From NCBI GenBank assembly GCA_038496445.1, contig JALMLS010000204.1, positions 248,001 to 312,000 on the forward strand: DNA of 64,000 bases, given 5' to 3'. The DNA is from Trichosphaerium sp. ATCC 40318. Taxonomy: Eukaryota > Discosea > Flabellinia > Trichosidae. How positions within the stretch are numbered: position 1 is the first letter of the stretch; every line of letters starts with the position of its first letter. Made by a program: the position numbers and the translations under genes. The notes under the pieces were generated by a model. That model searched no databases. It worked only from the letters and a program-made list of their open reading frames with translations, and was not told where the DNA came from. This document shows, piece by piece, positions 33,594 to 45,797 of this stretch.

Positions 33594-34108
33594 TGATACG
33601 AAAAATAGTTATAACATTTGCACATAAACACTTTACACAATTGTCTCCACTGTTATTTTTTCTCGTAATGAGCTTTTATTGGTAAACCATCAATGACATA
33701 AAACTTGATACTGCAAAGTAAAGTACAATTTTTTGTTGATACAGAATGTCACACTAGAAGTTTTTGATGTGTTGGCACGTGGTACTGTATGAAGCTACTA
33801 CAAGTGGCTTGCATACCAATAGAAGATAATCGCAACTACTGGTGGTAACCCAAACAATAGGTATAAAAGCACTCTAGACAAGGTACACGAAGGATTTGTA
33901 ACGGAGCTTTGCGAGCACTACTCATTTAGTAAAAGTAAAGGACAAGTTCAACGTAATGTAGTTTTGATCAATCTTTCCTTGCGAGATTGTGTGGACTCTA
34001 AGCTCTGAGGGTACTACCGAGTTTAAGTACTCCTGTTTAAGTGCACAAGGTGAAAAAATTAGAATACTAACGTTTGTAGTTGCATAAACACTAGTCGCAA
34101 ACAGAACA
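33594..34108. other. intergenic region with one weak coding-like stretch
   Basis: There is no confident gene. Between about 33829 and 34008 a plus-strand frame of 59 codons stays open (includes YKSTLDKVHEGFVTELCEHY) and ends in TGA. It lacks an ATG and a recognised family, so it is not called. CACGTG occurs at about 33775. Confidence 0.4.
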
Positions 34109-34480
34109 ATGCAACTATTTATTAAAATGCTTACTGGTAAACTAGTTGTAGTAGATATTGATCAACATGATACGATAGATGAGATAATACAGAAGATATG
34201 CAAAAAAGAAGGTACAAAAGAGCGTTTTAGGGGCTGATTAGGTAAAAATAGCTGTACTAATAAAACGTTGTAGGCATATCTCCACATCGCCTCCTTTTGA
34301 CATTATCGGGAACATTGCTCGAGGGTTTCCATAGTTGTCTCTACTACAACATTCAAAAGGTACTGTTTTAACATTACTTAGCTACAAGTGAAAAAATGCT
34401 GTACACTCTGTTACTGTTTTCAACAACCCTTCGTCACTCTTGTGTTAGGAAAGTACACTTCACTTAGTAAGCAAAGATGA
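34109..34480 (+). CDS. highly diverged ubiquitin-like protein
   Basis: The first exon reads MQLFIKMLTGKLVVVDIDQH, then DTIDEIIQKICKKEG, which aligns with ubiquitin residues 1-35 without gaps (MQIFVKTLTGK and DTIENVKAKIQDKEG). After an intron (34212-34273) come GISPHRLLLTLSGTLLEGFH and YYNIQK, matching the GIPPDQQRL...DYNIQK part. A 22-nt intron then gives an unrelated Cys-rich end, and no C-terminal RLRGG is found. If the 22-nt intron is not spliced the frame stops at 34371. The K48 region and the hydrophobic patch are altered, while the YNIQK Lys is kept. It may be a non-conjugating ubiquitin-like protein or a decaying ubiquitin copy; the intact frame across one clear splice favours a gene that is or was recently expressed. 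Confidence 0.55.
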
Positions 34481-34942
34481 TCCTTCTTGTCCATCACATT
34501 ACAATAATAACAATAAATAATGTCAAAGCTATATATATGCTATTCTTGACAGTTTACCCGTGTAATTATTGAGTCATCGTGATGACTAGCAACTGAATGT
34601 GACAACTTTGTATTAACGAACAGGCATTTAGAATAACCGAAACGTTAAAAAGCGCACACATGGTGAGAATACGTGTAAGAGACGTGGCCTTAGTTGTAAG
34701 ATAGCGAGCTTTGTTAACAAGTACTTAATTCAGCATGTGTTTTTACTTACCACTTAAATCAGTATGCAACCTTTTGTTGAATCAAATGGTAAAGTACTAC
34801 GTCTGAAGTTTGATACCTAAAGTTACGCCTACATTGAGGTCATCCCTATAACATTTTTCACTTTCACGTGCCATTGTATAAGGCACCCTTTTCCCTAACT
34901 GTCAACAAATGTCATATTACTTCATCATCAAGTTGACACGTG
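34481..34942. other. intergenic region before the dynein gene
   Basis: No coding frame is supported. CACGTG occurs twice just upstream of the dynein ATG, at about 34866 (TTTCACGTGCC) and 34937 (GACACGTGATGG, touching the start codon). Confidence 0.45.
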
Positions 34943-37806
34943 ATGGACACAAATGAAGCGCTACGACAGCAATACGCAGAGAAGAAAAGATTAAAGCAGG
35001 AGAAATTAGAGGCTTTGAGGTACTCTATGCCATAATATCATGTTCTTATGTTGTAAAGTAAATAACCACCACTGTAGAGCGCGAAACAAGCAATACGGAA
35101 ATTTCTCATCCCAATCTTCATTGGCGTCTACTATAAGTTCCCCTACACCTAATGGTCACTCAAGCAGTACTCTAACATCAGAATTATCGCTCCCAAAGGA
35201 AATCTCAGGGATTTTACAAGACGTTGAAAAATCACCTTATAAGCCAACAGTACAAGCTTCTACCACTCCTAATGGCTCAGTTACGTGATAAAAACAACGC
35301 TAAAAATATTTTTATGATAGTTTAACAAACCTTATCACGATAAAAATATCACGTGATCGTATTATACGCATGTGAACATAAAAAGACAGGATTTTGTTCT
35401 TTTTAGACTTCAAAAAAGATATAAATACTAACCTTAATACAAGGTAGCTAATGGCGATGTAACTAGCGTTTCAGCTCAAGAAACGGGCCTAAAACGAAGT
35501 TTAGCACCTCTGGTATTAGTATCACTGGGAAGTTATAACATAGTACCTAAAGAGAGAGTGTTATACGCAAGGGGAACGCAAACAACGGATTCTGGTCTTC
35601 CTAAACCTATGCAAACTAATGGTACTGGGTACGTTTCATTCTTTGTTTCTTTTTTTCTTTACTATGTTGTCTTTTTCGTCACGTGATTGTTTTTTAAGTA
35701 TGCCAGCAAATACTCCACCACGTGTAGATGTACTTCGAACACCTACAAATGTACTTCCTAATACACCGATGCGTAACCAGTACAATTCAACACCGAATGT
35801 GACAGATGTTTTTCGAAATAATTTTGCTGCCTCTTTATCGCCTTACAGAGTTCCTGCACCATCTAAAACTAAACGAAGTGATAAAGGCAAGTTTATCATC
35901 GATGGTTATGCGTGTTAAACAAGATATAGAGGAGGAAGAGCAACCAGAAAGAAAGGAGAATCCAATAGATAGCACACCTAGAGAAGATTCCGTTTTTAAA
36001 CAACACGTTGATGATTTCCCTTCGACGTCATCTCCAAGTGGTATTACTCTACTAGCTACAATGTCTCGATTCCAGCGCGCTATAACAGATATATGCTGGG
36101 TGCACTTAACCTTTAAATAACTCTGTATTAATTAGTTTATAGACAAAGAACGGACAGGTTTTATTGACATCTTATAATGCTGGAAGCGCTAGTTTAGATA
36201 AAGGAACTGGCACATGTTGTTTATGGGATCTAAACAGATCTTCTGGATCAAATCCACAACCACAATTTACATTCAAAGCTGATAGTGGTATAGTTAGGTA
36301 ATCATTAACGAAGTTCTATCGAGAACTAACTGTTGTAGATTACTTCCGTACCGCCATGATCCTGGCCGGCTACTAGCAGGAACATACTCTGGACAGTACG
36401 TTACAAACGACAAATATTTAGATAAAACACGTGTTTAACGTTCCTTTCAGGATTCTCTGTTTTGATGCACGTGCTGGCGAGGTAAGAGATGAAAGAAAAA
36501 ATGCCTTTAGAAACTGACGTTGTGGTAGCGAAGTATCATGAAAACCAACTTTAGTAGTGCTGGACATTGTCATCCTATAGTTGCTATGCAATCATATGGA
36601 GTTGATAAAGGTGGTGGGTTTGTTACGTTATCTTCAGATGGTAGATTATGTTCTTGGGAACTTGAAGGATCTTTGGAAAGTCCAGTAGATGTATGATTCT
36701 TTGAGTTATTTTTTCAATTTGGCGTTCTTATGAGATTAGGTGCTTGATTTAGTTTCTGCAAGGAATAATAAAGAAGTTCCAGGAACAGCACTTTCATTAC
36801 TACCACAAGACGAAAACAGGTATTTCATCGGTGGCGAAGGTGCGTGCCTGTCAGTTAAAAAACGAATTGCAAAACATCCAAGAAAGTGATCAAGGATTCA
36901 TACTTTTCTAGATGGACGGTTGTATACAGGCTATAGACACGGTACTTAGTTCAATATTTACACAGTATTTATATTTTATATAGGAACACATCGTGGCGTA
37001 TATAATGGTAACATATTGTGTAACTAACATAATTCTTCTCTCTTACCTTTTACAGAATTTGCCGTTTCTCAGGCTCCTATCACACGTGTTCAATGCCATC
37101 CACAAGGTTCTCTAGTATTAGCATCGTCTATGGATTGGACATTATCACTATTTTATAAAGAACACGTACGATAATGACCCTCAAATCTGTTTAATCAATT
37201 GTTGTAAAGCGAGATGGTGATTTACGAATTGCTCTTGGTGAATGTACAGATTCAGTATACGGTATTATTATAAATAGCTATGCTTCTTGATATTCATTTA
37301 ATTAATTGATACTTAGATATTGCATGGTCAAAATCCACGTGCACTTTTGGAGCAGTTGATGGAGCTGGAAAATTTGGTGTAAGCAATTTATTGAAAAAAC
37401 CCAAAATGGATCTGAGCGTTGGTTCTTTGCTGACATTCGATTTTTAGGTTTGGGATTTAGAACAGACTTTTGAAGGACCTGTTGCGTCGTATTCACATAC
37501 ATCTGCATTAAGTAAAATACAGTGGGGGTAAGAAAGAGCTATAAACATGTGAAATAATGACTGTTTCATAGACCAGAACCTTATTCATCGAAAGTTTGCG
37601 TTGGTGATGCAGCAGGAGCAGTACTATTAATGGACGTCAACCAAGTATGTATTATCAAAACTAGCGAAGATTATTTAGTGATGTTTAAGTGCATCTTTTT
37701 GCGTTTTGGACCATTGAGTGATTGTAACTCTTTTTTTTTTTTCAAGGATTTATTGGGAGACAGCAAGTATAAAACATTGGAGGCCTTGATTCGCGATCAG
37801 TCGTAA
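34943..37806 (+). CDS. DYNC1I: cytoplasmic dynein intermediate chain
   Basis: The intermediate chain scaffolds cytoplasmic dynein, binding dynactin by its N-terminus, light chains by linear motifs and the heavy chain by its WD40 propeller. The N-terminus (NEALRQQYAEKKRLKQEKLE, ALRRAR) is a charged coiled coil. It is followed by a Ser-rich linker and NIVPKERVLYARGTQTTDSG, with the light-chain motif TQT. An acidic linker precedes the WD40 part, where LLAGTYSGQIVCFDARAG, SNFSSAGHCHPIVAMQ-like and SLVLASSMDWTLSLF-like blades are seen; the end is KYKTLEALIRDQS. About fourteen introns; the one at 35887-35923 starts GCAAGT. Exons between 35289 and 35460 are uncertain. NudC at 25.2 kb acts on the same motor. 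Confidence 0.85.
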
Positions 37807-38233
37807 ACATTTGTTGTAATCTTGTTCCATAGGTTTTTAAGTATAGTTACATGAGAAAATAAAACTACAAGACAAATGTGACGCTAAGTAAGAGCTAATG
37901 AAAAAATTAAAAACTTGACAAACTTATTTCTTTGTATCTTTCCTGTCGCCAATAACTAAGTAAACAAGCCGTTTCAAAAACTTAGATCCGTGCTACGACA
38001 AACCTAACTGTTAACTTGCAGACCTGACATTTCTATTTCAACCAAACCATGTACTTCTTGCAAGCATAACAAGCAGTACAAACAAACAAACAAAAAATCT
38101 CCAATCAAAATTTGTGTTGTACACGTGTTTGGGTTTATGGTATTGTAAAAAGAAATAACTAACTTATTACGCTTGCTTCAATAATACACACATACACTTT
38201 GGTTGAATATAATCTTTATTAATTTTTTGTACT
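37807..38233. other. convergent intergenic region
   Basis: This is the space between the dynein intermediate chain and GH55 stops. It is AT-rich, with CACGTG at about 38119 (TACACGTGTTTGG). No gene is seen. Confidence 0.45.
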
Positions 38234-40619
38234 TCAGTATGGAACATCAGCTAAGAAATAAGAAGTGAAAGAACTTGTATAATTTGCTTCAAGAATATAA
38301 TCACCTGATATAAGCTCATTAACTCCATGAACATTATTAGCATAAAGATAAATATCAGGTGAATTATAAACCTCAAAAACAGATTTTTGAGTTCCATGAA
38401 ACCAAGAATAAAAACCACTTCCATAAAGATGAATATCTCTTGATTCCTTAATATGCATAGCAGGGCTTGATGGAGGGTCTTGCCAGTAAGGTGTTTCTGT
38501 TTGTGTTAGAAGCATTATAACATTAGACGCCTTTGTAAAGTTGTACTGGTACATGTAACTGTGTTCGAATGCTGTTCCGTACATAATAAGATCACCTGAA
38601 GATTCACATAAAAACCCACGTGCATTTTTCACTGTAATATTTTTTCCTGTTACAATATCGTGGTCTGAATGAAAATGAGTTAGGTGGTTGATACTTTTTT
38701 AAATAGAATACTAAGTACCTGCTGTCCATCCCCACATATTTTCAATATAACCTCCAGCTGAGTCTACCAAAAAAAGTGAGTTTCTTTGTTGATTATCGTT
38801 TTTTTGAAGAAAAACCGTTTAAGTTTAGAGCGTACCTGTCATGTGAACCATACCCCAACCTCCATGGTCAAGTCTATAGTGTACATCCCACGTACTCAAG
38901 CTTCCAGAAGAATGTCGTAGAATAATACAACCAGGTAAGTCGCCTTGTAAGGACAACAACAAGTTCGCCATTCTGACATCACAACTTCTATCGTCTGGCA
39001 ATAAAAGCATAGCGGTTGGATCATTGTCATTCATGAATGCAGAGCTTCCGGCTTTACCCATTAACGTGGACCAAGCTTCTCCAATGAGTGCAGTTTTTGT
39101 CTTTAGTTTAATGGTGTCACTGATAAGGTACACGCCAGCTGGAAAGAATACTGAATCTGATGAGTCAATTGCTTTTTGGATTGCTTCAGTGTCATCCGAT
39201 TTTCCGTCGCCCTTTGCTCCAAATGTTCTTACATTAGCTACTGATCCGTCATCGAAATCAGGCCTTTGCTTTTGTACAAGATTTTTATCTGGTCTATTTG
39301 ATGGAAGGTTTCCTTGTACTGCTGGAAGTGCTTTACCTTTCGAAAAAGCAGGTCCTTGACGCCAAGAGTTTACTTTTACTTCACCATTGGCGTTACCTTG
39401 TAGACTCCTGTCGACAATGTAGGCACATTTATTAGTGGTAACGCGATCGAGTAGGATAGCTTGAGCTCGTTTAGGGTAATCTGTAGTGACACACGTGCCT
39501 GGAGAATAAAAAAGTTAAGAATTTATTCGGAATATTTTGTAATATTTATAACCCAACGTACCACAGTTTGTGAAGGATGCATCGAGTATTGTCATTGATG
39601 TAGACGCTCCTCCTTGGAACTGTATACCAACAGGTGAGTTCGTAACACTTATACCGACAGTAGAAAAGACCCAATTCCAGATAACTGCAACGCCGACTTG
39701 GCGGGTGTCTGTTACTTTTATGTTTCGAAATGTCCATTGTTGACCGCCTATTTGTAACCCAATGTTACCCCCGGTTATGTCTAAGTCTGACATGAAGCCA
39801 CCGCTACCGTTTTCGGCTATAGTGAAGGTTATTAAAGGCCATAATTTATTGATAACGGTTACCGAAAACAGCCATGTCGCCACTACCGACGTCAATTTTC
39901 AAGTTTCGCAATGATGTTGCTTGTGCCACTGCCCAATGTATGACAACTGCTGCACTATTTCCAGAGGATATCTTTAAATAACATTAGACTTTCCTTTCGA
40001 AAAAAAAAGGATGGTGGTACCTCAATCTCAAAGTTATGTATTTGATGATAAAAGTTTGAGGTGTGCTCAGAACCACCGTAAGTCGCTTCAAGGACAAACT
40101 TTCTTCCGGTATTGAACCCAGGCGAGTTTGGCGCTAATACTATTTTTGGTCTACACTATCACGTGCGTTAGCACGTGGTTTATTTAACTAGTTTCGTAAA
40201 AAGAGCGTTTTCTGGCGTAAATGAAAAGAAAAACAAAATTACCTTGAAGTTTCCAACGAACTGAGTGCCAAAATATAGAGGTATAGTGCCTGATATCTTG
40301 TACGTTCCAGTTGGTACGTAAACAATCCTTGTGGCATCAGAAAAAGTTGGTGATACGCCTTCTGTTAGAGCTCTTATTATCGCTGCTGTATCATCAGTTA
40401 CGCCGTCTCCCTATTGTAACTGTAAGGAAATACTGTTGTAACTTTTTTTCACGTGTCTCGTCACATAACGCTTACCTTCGCTCCGTAATCTTTTACGTTC
40501 CTAAAAGAAGGCCCATGTTCGGTCTTATCGTACCATGTTTCGCAATCGTCGTACGATGATGCTTTTGTAGTACATACAAGCACAACCACTATAAGGAACA
40601 GTGATACAACGCTGTACAT
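38234..40619 (-). CDS. secreted GH55-type exo-beta-1,3-glucanase
   Basis: GH55 enzymes release glucose from beta-1,3-glucan and are typical of fungi and some bacteria. They consist of two right-handed beta-helix (pectate_lyase_3) halves. The start MYSVVSLFLIVVVLVCTTKA is a signal peptide. Half one begins FRNVKDYGAK and GDGVTDDTAAIIRAL, then RIVYVPTGTYKISGTIPLYF. Half two has VRTFGAKGDGKSDDTEAIQK-type sequence, FFPAGVYLISDTIKLKTKTA, WGMVHMT, GSGFYSWFHGTQKSVFEVYN and ends SYFLADVP-Y. Both halves and their order fit the family. About ten introns. The spliced length of roughly 680 residues is near the family norm. Catalytic residues were not assigned. It could remodel the organism's own wall or degrade external glucan. 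Confidence 0.85.
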
Positions 40620-40822
40620 CACTGGTATGAGCGGAAAAGATATTGGCGTCAAGTTTGGTCTTCAAGGCTTTCAAAAAAAAAAGTTGAAGAAAGAAGGAAA
40701 GTACTGATTATACGGTCAATCGCGGCTCTGGTTGTTCGCCTCCTACCTCCCATTGCCTGGTTCACATAACCAGACATGGGCACATGTGACTGCAGATACC
40801 ACGTGTAATAAATTACAATAAT

Positions 40823-43060
40823 CTAACGCAGTTTTATTCGTTTTCTACATAAAGTCTCATTTAAATCTAAAGGGTGTTGCCTTTTACTATCAGCTACACC
40901 TTCTAAACCATTACCTAGCATACAAATCAACTTCATGTAAAAAGAAAGGAACTGATAGTAAGAAAAAGAGGAAAAGAATAAGCACAAATGGCTGTGGTTT
41001 TTTTTTGTGTTACCAAGTTGACCACCGACAACTCTAAGGTCTGGCTCTAATGCGCACATCTCTAACTTGAACCAAGCATGAGACAATGCTTGATTTGTAT
41101 TGTAACGTTTTCTTGGATCCACTACAAGTAGGTGATCTATCAAATCCTTGGCTGAAAAGAAGTTTGTGTTAGTTGTGTTAATGAAAGGTGAGCACGTTTC
41201 AAACTCATTAATTTGGTTTGGTAGGTTGTTACCTTCAGCTGAGATATCTTCCCATCCTTTGTTATCATCAAACTTAAAATCTCTCTCTTTTATCTTATCA
41301 TAGAGCTGCTTTTCTTGAGTATCTTCAAAAGGGTGATATCCAACTAACCTATTTACAAAACAATTGATTTTTTGTGACATTGTGACAACGTACATTACAA
41401 AAACAATTACGCCTAGTGACCATAAATCACATGTCTTATCATATCCTTTCTTATCTAAAATTTCAGGTGCTAATCACGTGTGTTAGACTAACGATAATCA
41501 CTTTCAGTACTTACCAACATACTGTGGTGTACCACACATAGTTTTCATATTTTTTTCTTCCTCACCAACAATGCGACTAAGGTAACCAATTTTAACACAA
41601 AAGCCAAAAACTCCAACAGCACTTAAACACACTTTAAGTAAACAAAACCAAGACTTGCCTTAATCCAAAATCGCTTAACTTCAGTGTTTCTTTCTCTCCA
41701 TCATCATGTATTAGTATGTTCTCTGGTTTAAGATCACGATGTGCAATACCTGCAAGGATGTAAGAGTCATCATTGGGTGTTACGCAGTAAGCGTACCGTG
41801 GTTGTGTAAGTACTGTATTGCTTCTAAAATTTGTTTGCAGTAAACACGTGCTTGTTTTTCTGAAAATCCTGACTGATTTTCTATTATTTTGTCGAAAAGT
41901 TCACCTCCTGTAGCCCTAAAATTGACTTTAGTTACATCAAATCATACATTATAATACCACTTACAGATCTAATACAAGGTATAGTGTATGAGCAGTAGAG
42001 TAAACATCATAAATCCCAATAATCTAAGAAAAAAAAATAAACAAACCTCAAATCAAACTAGTTTTCAAAAAAAACTCGTCCCACATCGTCCCAAATCGTG
42101 TTCACGTACATTTTTATGAGACACTTTTTGTAAAATTTTAACTTCTTCCATGAGTGCATCAGGTCGTTTGTAGTTGCTTGACAGTAAAAATTTCTTTTTG
42201 CTTATGATTTTTAAAGCATAGTTTTTTCCAGTGACACGATGAACAACACGCTTTACAGTAGCGAAATTACCAGTACCAAGTATTTCAAGAACACTATAAT
42301 CTTTTTGAGGTCCACCTTCTTCAATTTCCTTTGCCACCTCTTTACAGTCTTGAAAAACAAATTTTATGTTTTCTAAATACATATTAAGCGTTTTAAAGAG
42401 CGTGTAGGTAATTTTCAATGAATATCGGCGCTACCATCCAAAACAGGCTTGTAATTTGCCTCCAATCGCTTGAATAATGCTGTACCTTTGTGTTTAGCTC
42501 CTTTGATGAGAACTCCAAGTGTGGCGCCATTTTGAAGCAACTCGCGCTTGCCTTTTCCAATCAATTCGCCATCAATGTACGTTCCATTCGTGCTGTATAG
42601 TTTAATAACAAGATAAAGGGTTTAAAACGAAGTTTGAAAAAGAAAATTCCGCCAATTATTATTTCACTACGTAATCATACTGGTTGACGCGTGTTTATGT
42701 TATAGCGATACTAGCGAGAGTACTTTTAAGCTTTTGTAAATTATAATTTAAAAAAAAAGTACAAAAGGGGTTCCCGTACCTTGTATCCACTACCCACATT
42801 GTGTAGTCGCTATGTATTTGGCTTAACTTTTCTCTGTGGATCTTGCAATGTCGTCCAGATATTGCTGGTTCAGAAAATATGTAGTCGCACTGTGAGGCTC
42901 TACCCATCACAAAGACGTCATTTTCGATGTTTATATTTGGGTGTTTTGCATTTAACGATATTAGACGACCCCACACTTGGTCTTCATCTTCAACCATATC
43001 ATTGAAGCTTTCACAGTCCTCCAGTGGCTGTGTTAAGCCTTGAGTCTCGCTTTCAGCCAT
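40823..43060 (-). CDS. CHK2: Chk2/Rad53-type checkpoint kinase (FHA + kinase)
   Basis: This is a DNA-damage checkpoint Ser/Thr kinase. The N-terminus (MAESETQGLTQPLEDCESFN) has two TQ sites, possible ATM-type phosphorylation targets. The FHA domain follows: DVFVMGRASQCDY, SEPAISGRHCKIHREKL, then STNGTYIDGELIGKGKRELL. The kinase domain has VLEILGTGNFATVKRVVHRV (glycine loop), YALKIISKKK, HRDLKPENILI, LKLSDFGLSRIV and MKTMCGTPQYVAPEIL as activation loop, then DLWSLGVIVFVMLVGYHPF. The tail RVVGGQLGN plus a basic end (CRKRIKLR) may be a nuclear signal. Every key catalytic residue is present. About ten introns. It starts 52 bp from the small plus-strand gene at 43113. Confidence 0.92.
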
Positions 43061-43112
43061 TGTCGCTCAAAATTGGTGGTTTTACAGCGCTGACAGTATT
43101 GCTATTATACGT

Positions 43113-43366
43113 ATGAGTGCAGAGACTTACTATGATGATGTGGAAGTACACAAACTAAATAAGGCATTAGAACCAAAACTGACGTCAAGAGAAGTCTTGC
43201 GCACGCGTTCTCAAGTGTACAGGATTGACCAACTTTCTAAAAAGAGATTTATTGCTTCAGACGCTGTACGTACAAGGGTGGTATAGCGAGGAAATACCTC
43301 TCATGGCGACAATCTATTAAGTGTTCGATATGTGAATTGCTTTAGCGAATTGTCGAAAGCAACTGA
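43113..43366 (+). CDS. small hypothetical protein, head-to-head with Chk2
   Basis: Exon 1 encodes MSAETYYDDVEVHKLNKALE, PKLTSREVLRTRSQVYRIDQ, LSKKRFIASDA and ends at a textbook GTACGT donor (about 43266). A T-rich-poor acceptor at TTTAG (43345) then gives RIVESN and TGA, for 57 residues in all. It is charged and helical, with no signal peptide. I do not recognise the family. The very short distance to the Chk2 start (52 bp) suggests a shared promoter or 5' UTR overlap. The second exon is weakly supported. Confidence 0.45.
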
Positions 43367-44375
43367 CTATTGTGTAGAATACTTGAAATTGCAAAAGGAT
43401 TTTGCGTGAAACTTTAGTGTGCAAACACATGCCAAAGGGTGTCAAGAACTGCCTTCGTCAGTCTTTTCGTCCTTGCAAAAAAGCAATTCACAGGAGCCCT
43501 TACTTATTACGGTTGCTGCTTTCGAGTTCTACCTACTAGAACGAGTCGCATCTTGATTTACTATTAATACCAAATTACCTGACTAACAGTCCAACAACCT
43601 CCTGCTCAAGAGGTTAAATCTCAATCCGACCAGCCCCATAGTAAATGGAACTACTCATACTTATTTAAACCTATCTAAAAACGAGTCGTACAACAGCTCT
43701 ATAACTTTCAAATAGATAAACTAAAGATTAATCACATGTCCACAAAAAAGTCAAATCAAAGCGTCTTTGTTTTTTTGGTTTTACATCACACACAAAGTCA
43801 AAAATATAGCTCAACAATTAGACTTGTTTTGTTGGTCACGTTCTGATAGTCAAGTTCGTTCTGACCAAACGTCTGAAATGTCTTTCATGTTCAGTCATTG
43901 GAGAATGTAGAACCTCGACGTTTTACGTGAGATATAATTCTCTCCTCAATTTTGTGTATTTATACATACTAAAAACCTACCCTATCTAGGCTACGAATTT
44001 TTGAGAAGATAATAACCACTTACTAACAAGTTGTTGTACATTTACTACACAAAGTAGCTCGTGTAGTTTGACGGAGTCATAAACAAACGACCATTACATT
44101 AATTATATGATTATACTGGTTTTGTATTCTTATTAATTAATCTCCGGCCCATCGAGTCGTCATCAAAAAAGTCAACTTTTGTAAACCCAAAAGTTGTGGA
44201 TTTCACAATAAAGAATACGTAACTCCCCAATGTCACAACAACGCCGTGGCTTTTCCAAGTATTATGACAAACGCCCAAAGGAGCGCGTGTTGAAACGGTC
44301 AAACAGAGAATCCATACAGTATGTACTTCATAATATCTGCGATACTGGCAACTAATATTTCTTTGGGCTCCGATT
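43367..44375. other. intergenic region upstream of a piggyBac remnant
   Basis: This is about 1 kb without a supported gene. It contains several TTAA sites (for example around 44098 and 44131), which could include the left border of the piggyBac element whose transposase remnant follows, but I could not pair terminal repeats. Confidence 0.4.
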
Positions 44376-45564
44376 TTGACAGCAGCATTGAAGCCTTACG
44401 GATTTACCTATGTTGACTATCCCGTGATAGACGTTTGGACTAAACTTAAAAAGCAACGTAACATTATTGGTATTGGAAAAGCCAAGACACCAATGGCATT
44501 TTTCACCTTCAAGTGGGATAATAAGATGTTTGACAACTTGTTATTCACAAGCACATATGAACAACATCACACTGACCTAAAAAATGGGATCACTACCCAT
44601 ATGACGAACTTCTCTGGCATAGTGATATGGCATGGGATTATTGGAATACAGAATATTCGCACATTGTGGAGCACAGGTGAAGCACAAATTTTATTTACTG
44701 GGAAAACAGGTTTGTTGCAACTTAATCACTACTTCAACATCTCTGCCAACATGAAATTTGATGCTAACATGGTACATTCATTTCTAGTGATTGTCTTTAA
44801 GCGCCACATGGTACCAGGTTATTTCACTTGTGCTGATGAAATCTGTATTCCATCATAATATTTCAATTGCCATATAAAAACTCACAACACTAAGAAACCA
44901 TAAGCATGGGCCATAGAATTGAAGCGTCTCGATGATTCGAACTAGGTATCTGATTGACTTTATCAATGCTTTGATATAGCCTCATCTCACACCAAATGAA
45001 TCCTTCTTTCATGTGCAAAATGGTCGAAAACAATTGGAAGGCACTTTTTTAACATGTGGCTCTAATTTTTGTTCAGCCATGGATCTCAACAAGCCGGGGG
45101 AATTTGACTTAGAAGCTACTTCTTCATGTAATAACAACCACTGTCAGTGGCCTTGAAGCAATCACTTGCAAAAAAAGTGCCTGTGGGATACACAAGATTG
45201 GCACCATTGGACAAAACTGTTGCCGTTGCAACAAATAACAATGAAATCGTAAAGTTGGCCACCACTCTCTACTGTGTGCATGATGACAAAAGTTCATTTG
45301 ACAGTAGCAATAAAAGGTATGTTCAAAAATAAAAATGATGACACCAAGGGAAATAGTGATCAATTTGGCCAGCTGGTCAAGTCCTATTGTACAGATAGGC
45401 GGTTCAAAAAATGGAACATGACACTTCTTGTTGGTTGGTTTTACTACACCCTCACAACTGCTTTTATTCTGTATAAGTGTCAAGACGGACCCTTACTCCA
45501 AAGGTTTTTTACAAGAAATTGCAACGGAATTGCTTCTCACAGGGACAGGAAAATAACCTCCTAA
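44376..45564 (+). pseudogene. piggyBac-family transposase, broken
   Basis: Three fragments in two frames line up with the DDE_Tnp_1_7 domain of piggyBac transposases. Fragment 1 (44376-44858) has WHGIIGIQNIRTLWSTGEAQ, a YWS-type block, and ends in CADEICIPS, where DE-x-x-I-P matches the first catalytic Asp motif. Fragment 2 (about 45147-45332) covers GYTRLAPLDKTVAVATNNNE-type middle sequence. Fragment 3 (45274-45564) contains TKGNSDQFGQLVKSYC, then RRFKKWNMTLLVGWFYY and AFILYK, matching TKGGVDxxDQ...RRxxxW...FIxY, with the last catalytic Asp in NSD. Stops separate the first two pieces and a frame change separates the last two. No introns are obvious. It is probably inactive, but it is the likely source type for the TTAA-flanked element at 17.8 kb. 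Confidence 0.75.
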
Positions 45565-45797
45565 TAAATTTGTGGCAGTTTTTTTTTTCTTGTGATTTTT
45601 CATGACGACTCCTTTGGCCGGGTAATGTCACAATCATCATATTAATATGTGTTCTCTTAATCTCATTTTAACGCTCTGCATTTTGTGTTTAAAATGGTTC
45701 TATTTTTAAGTTTCAAACATACCACGAAGTTCGCCACTCGTCTCTCACAACAACATACAGTGCCACATAAAGGCCATCGCATACTTTTTAGAGTAAA

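Noticed and set aside
34943-36120. Contaminant or prokaryotic origin of any part of the window
   Set aside because: Introns of the same short, GTACG-type style occur in genes across the whole window.
44920-44960. tRNA gene suggested by a TTCGAA-containing stretch
   Set aside because: No acceptor stem or anticodon arm can be folded around it; I found no convincing tRNA in the window.
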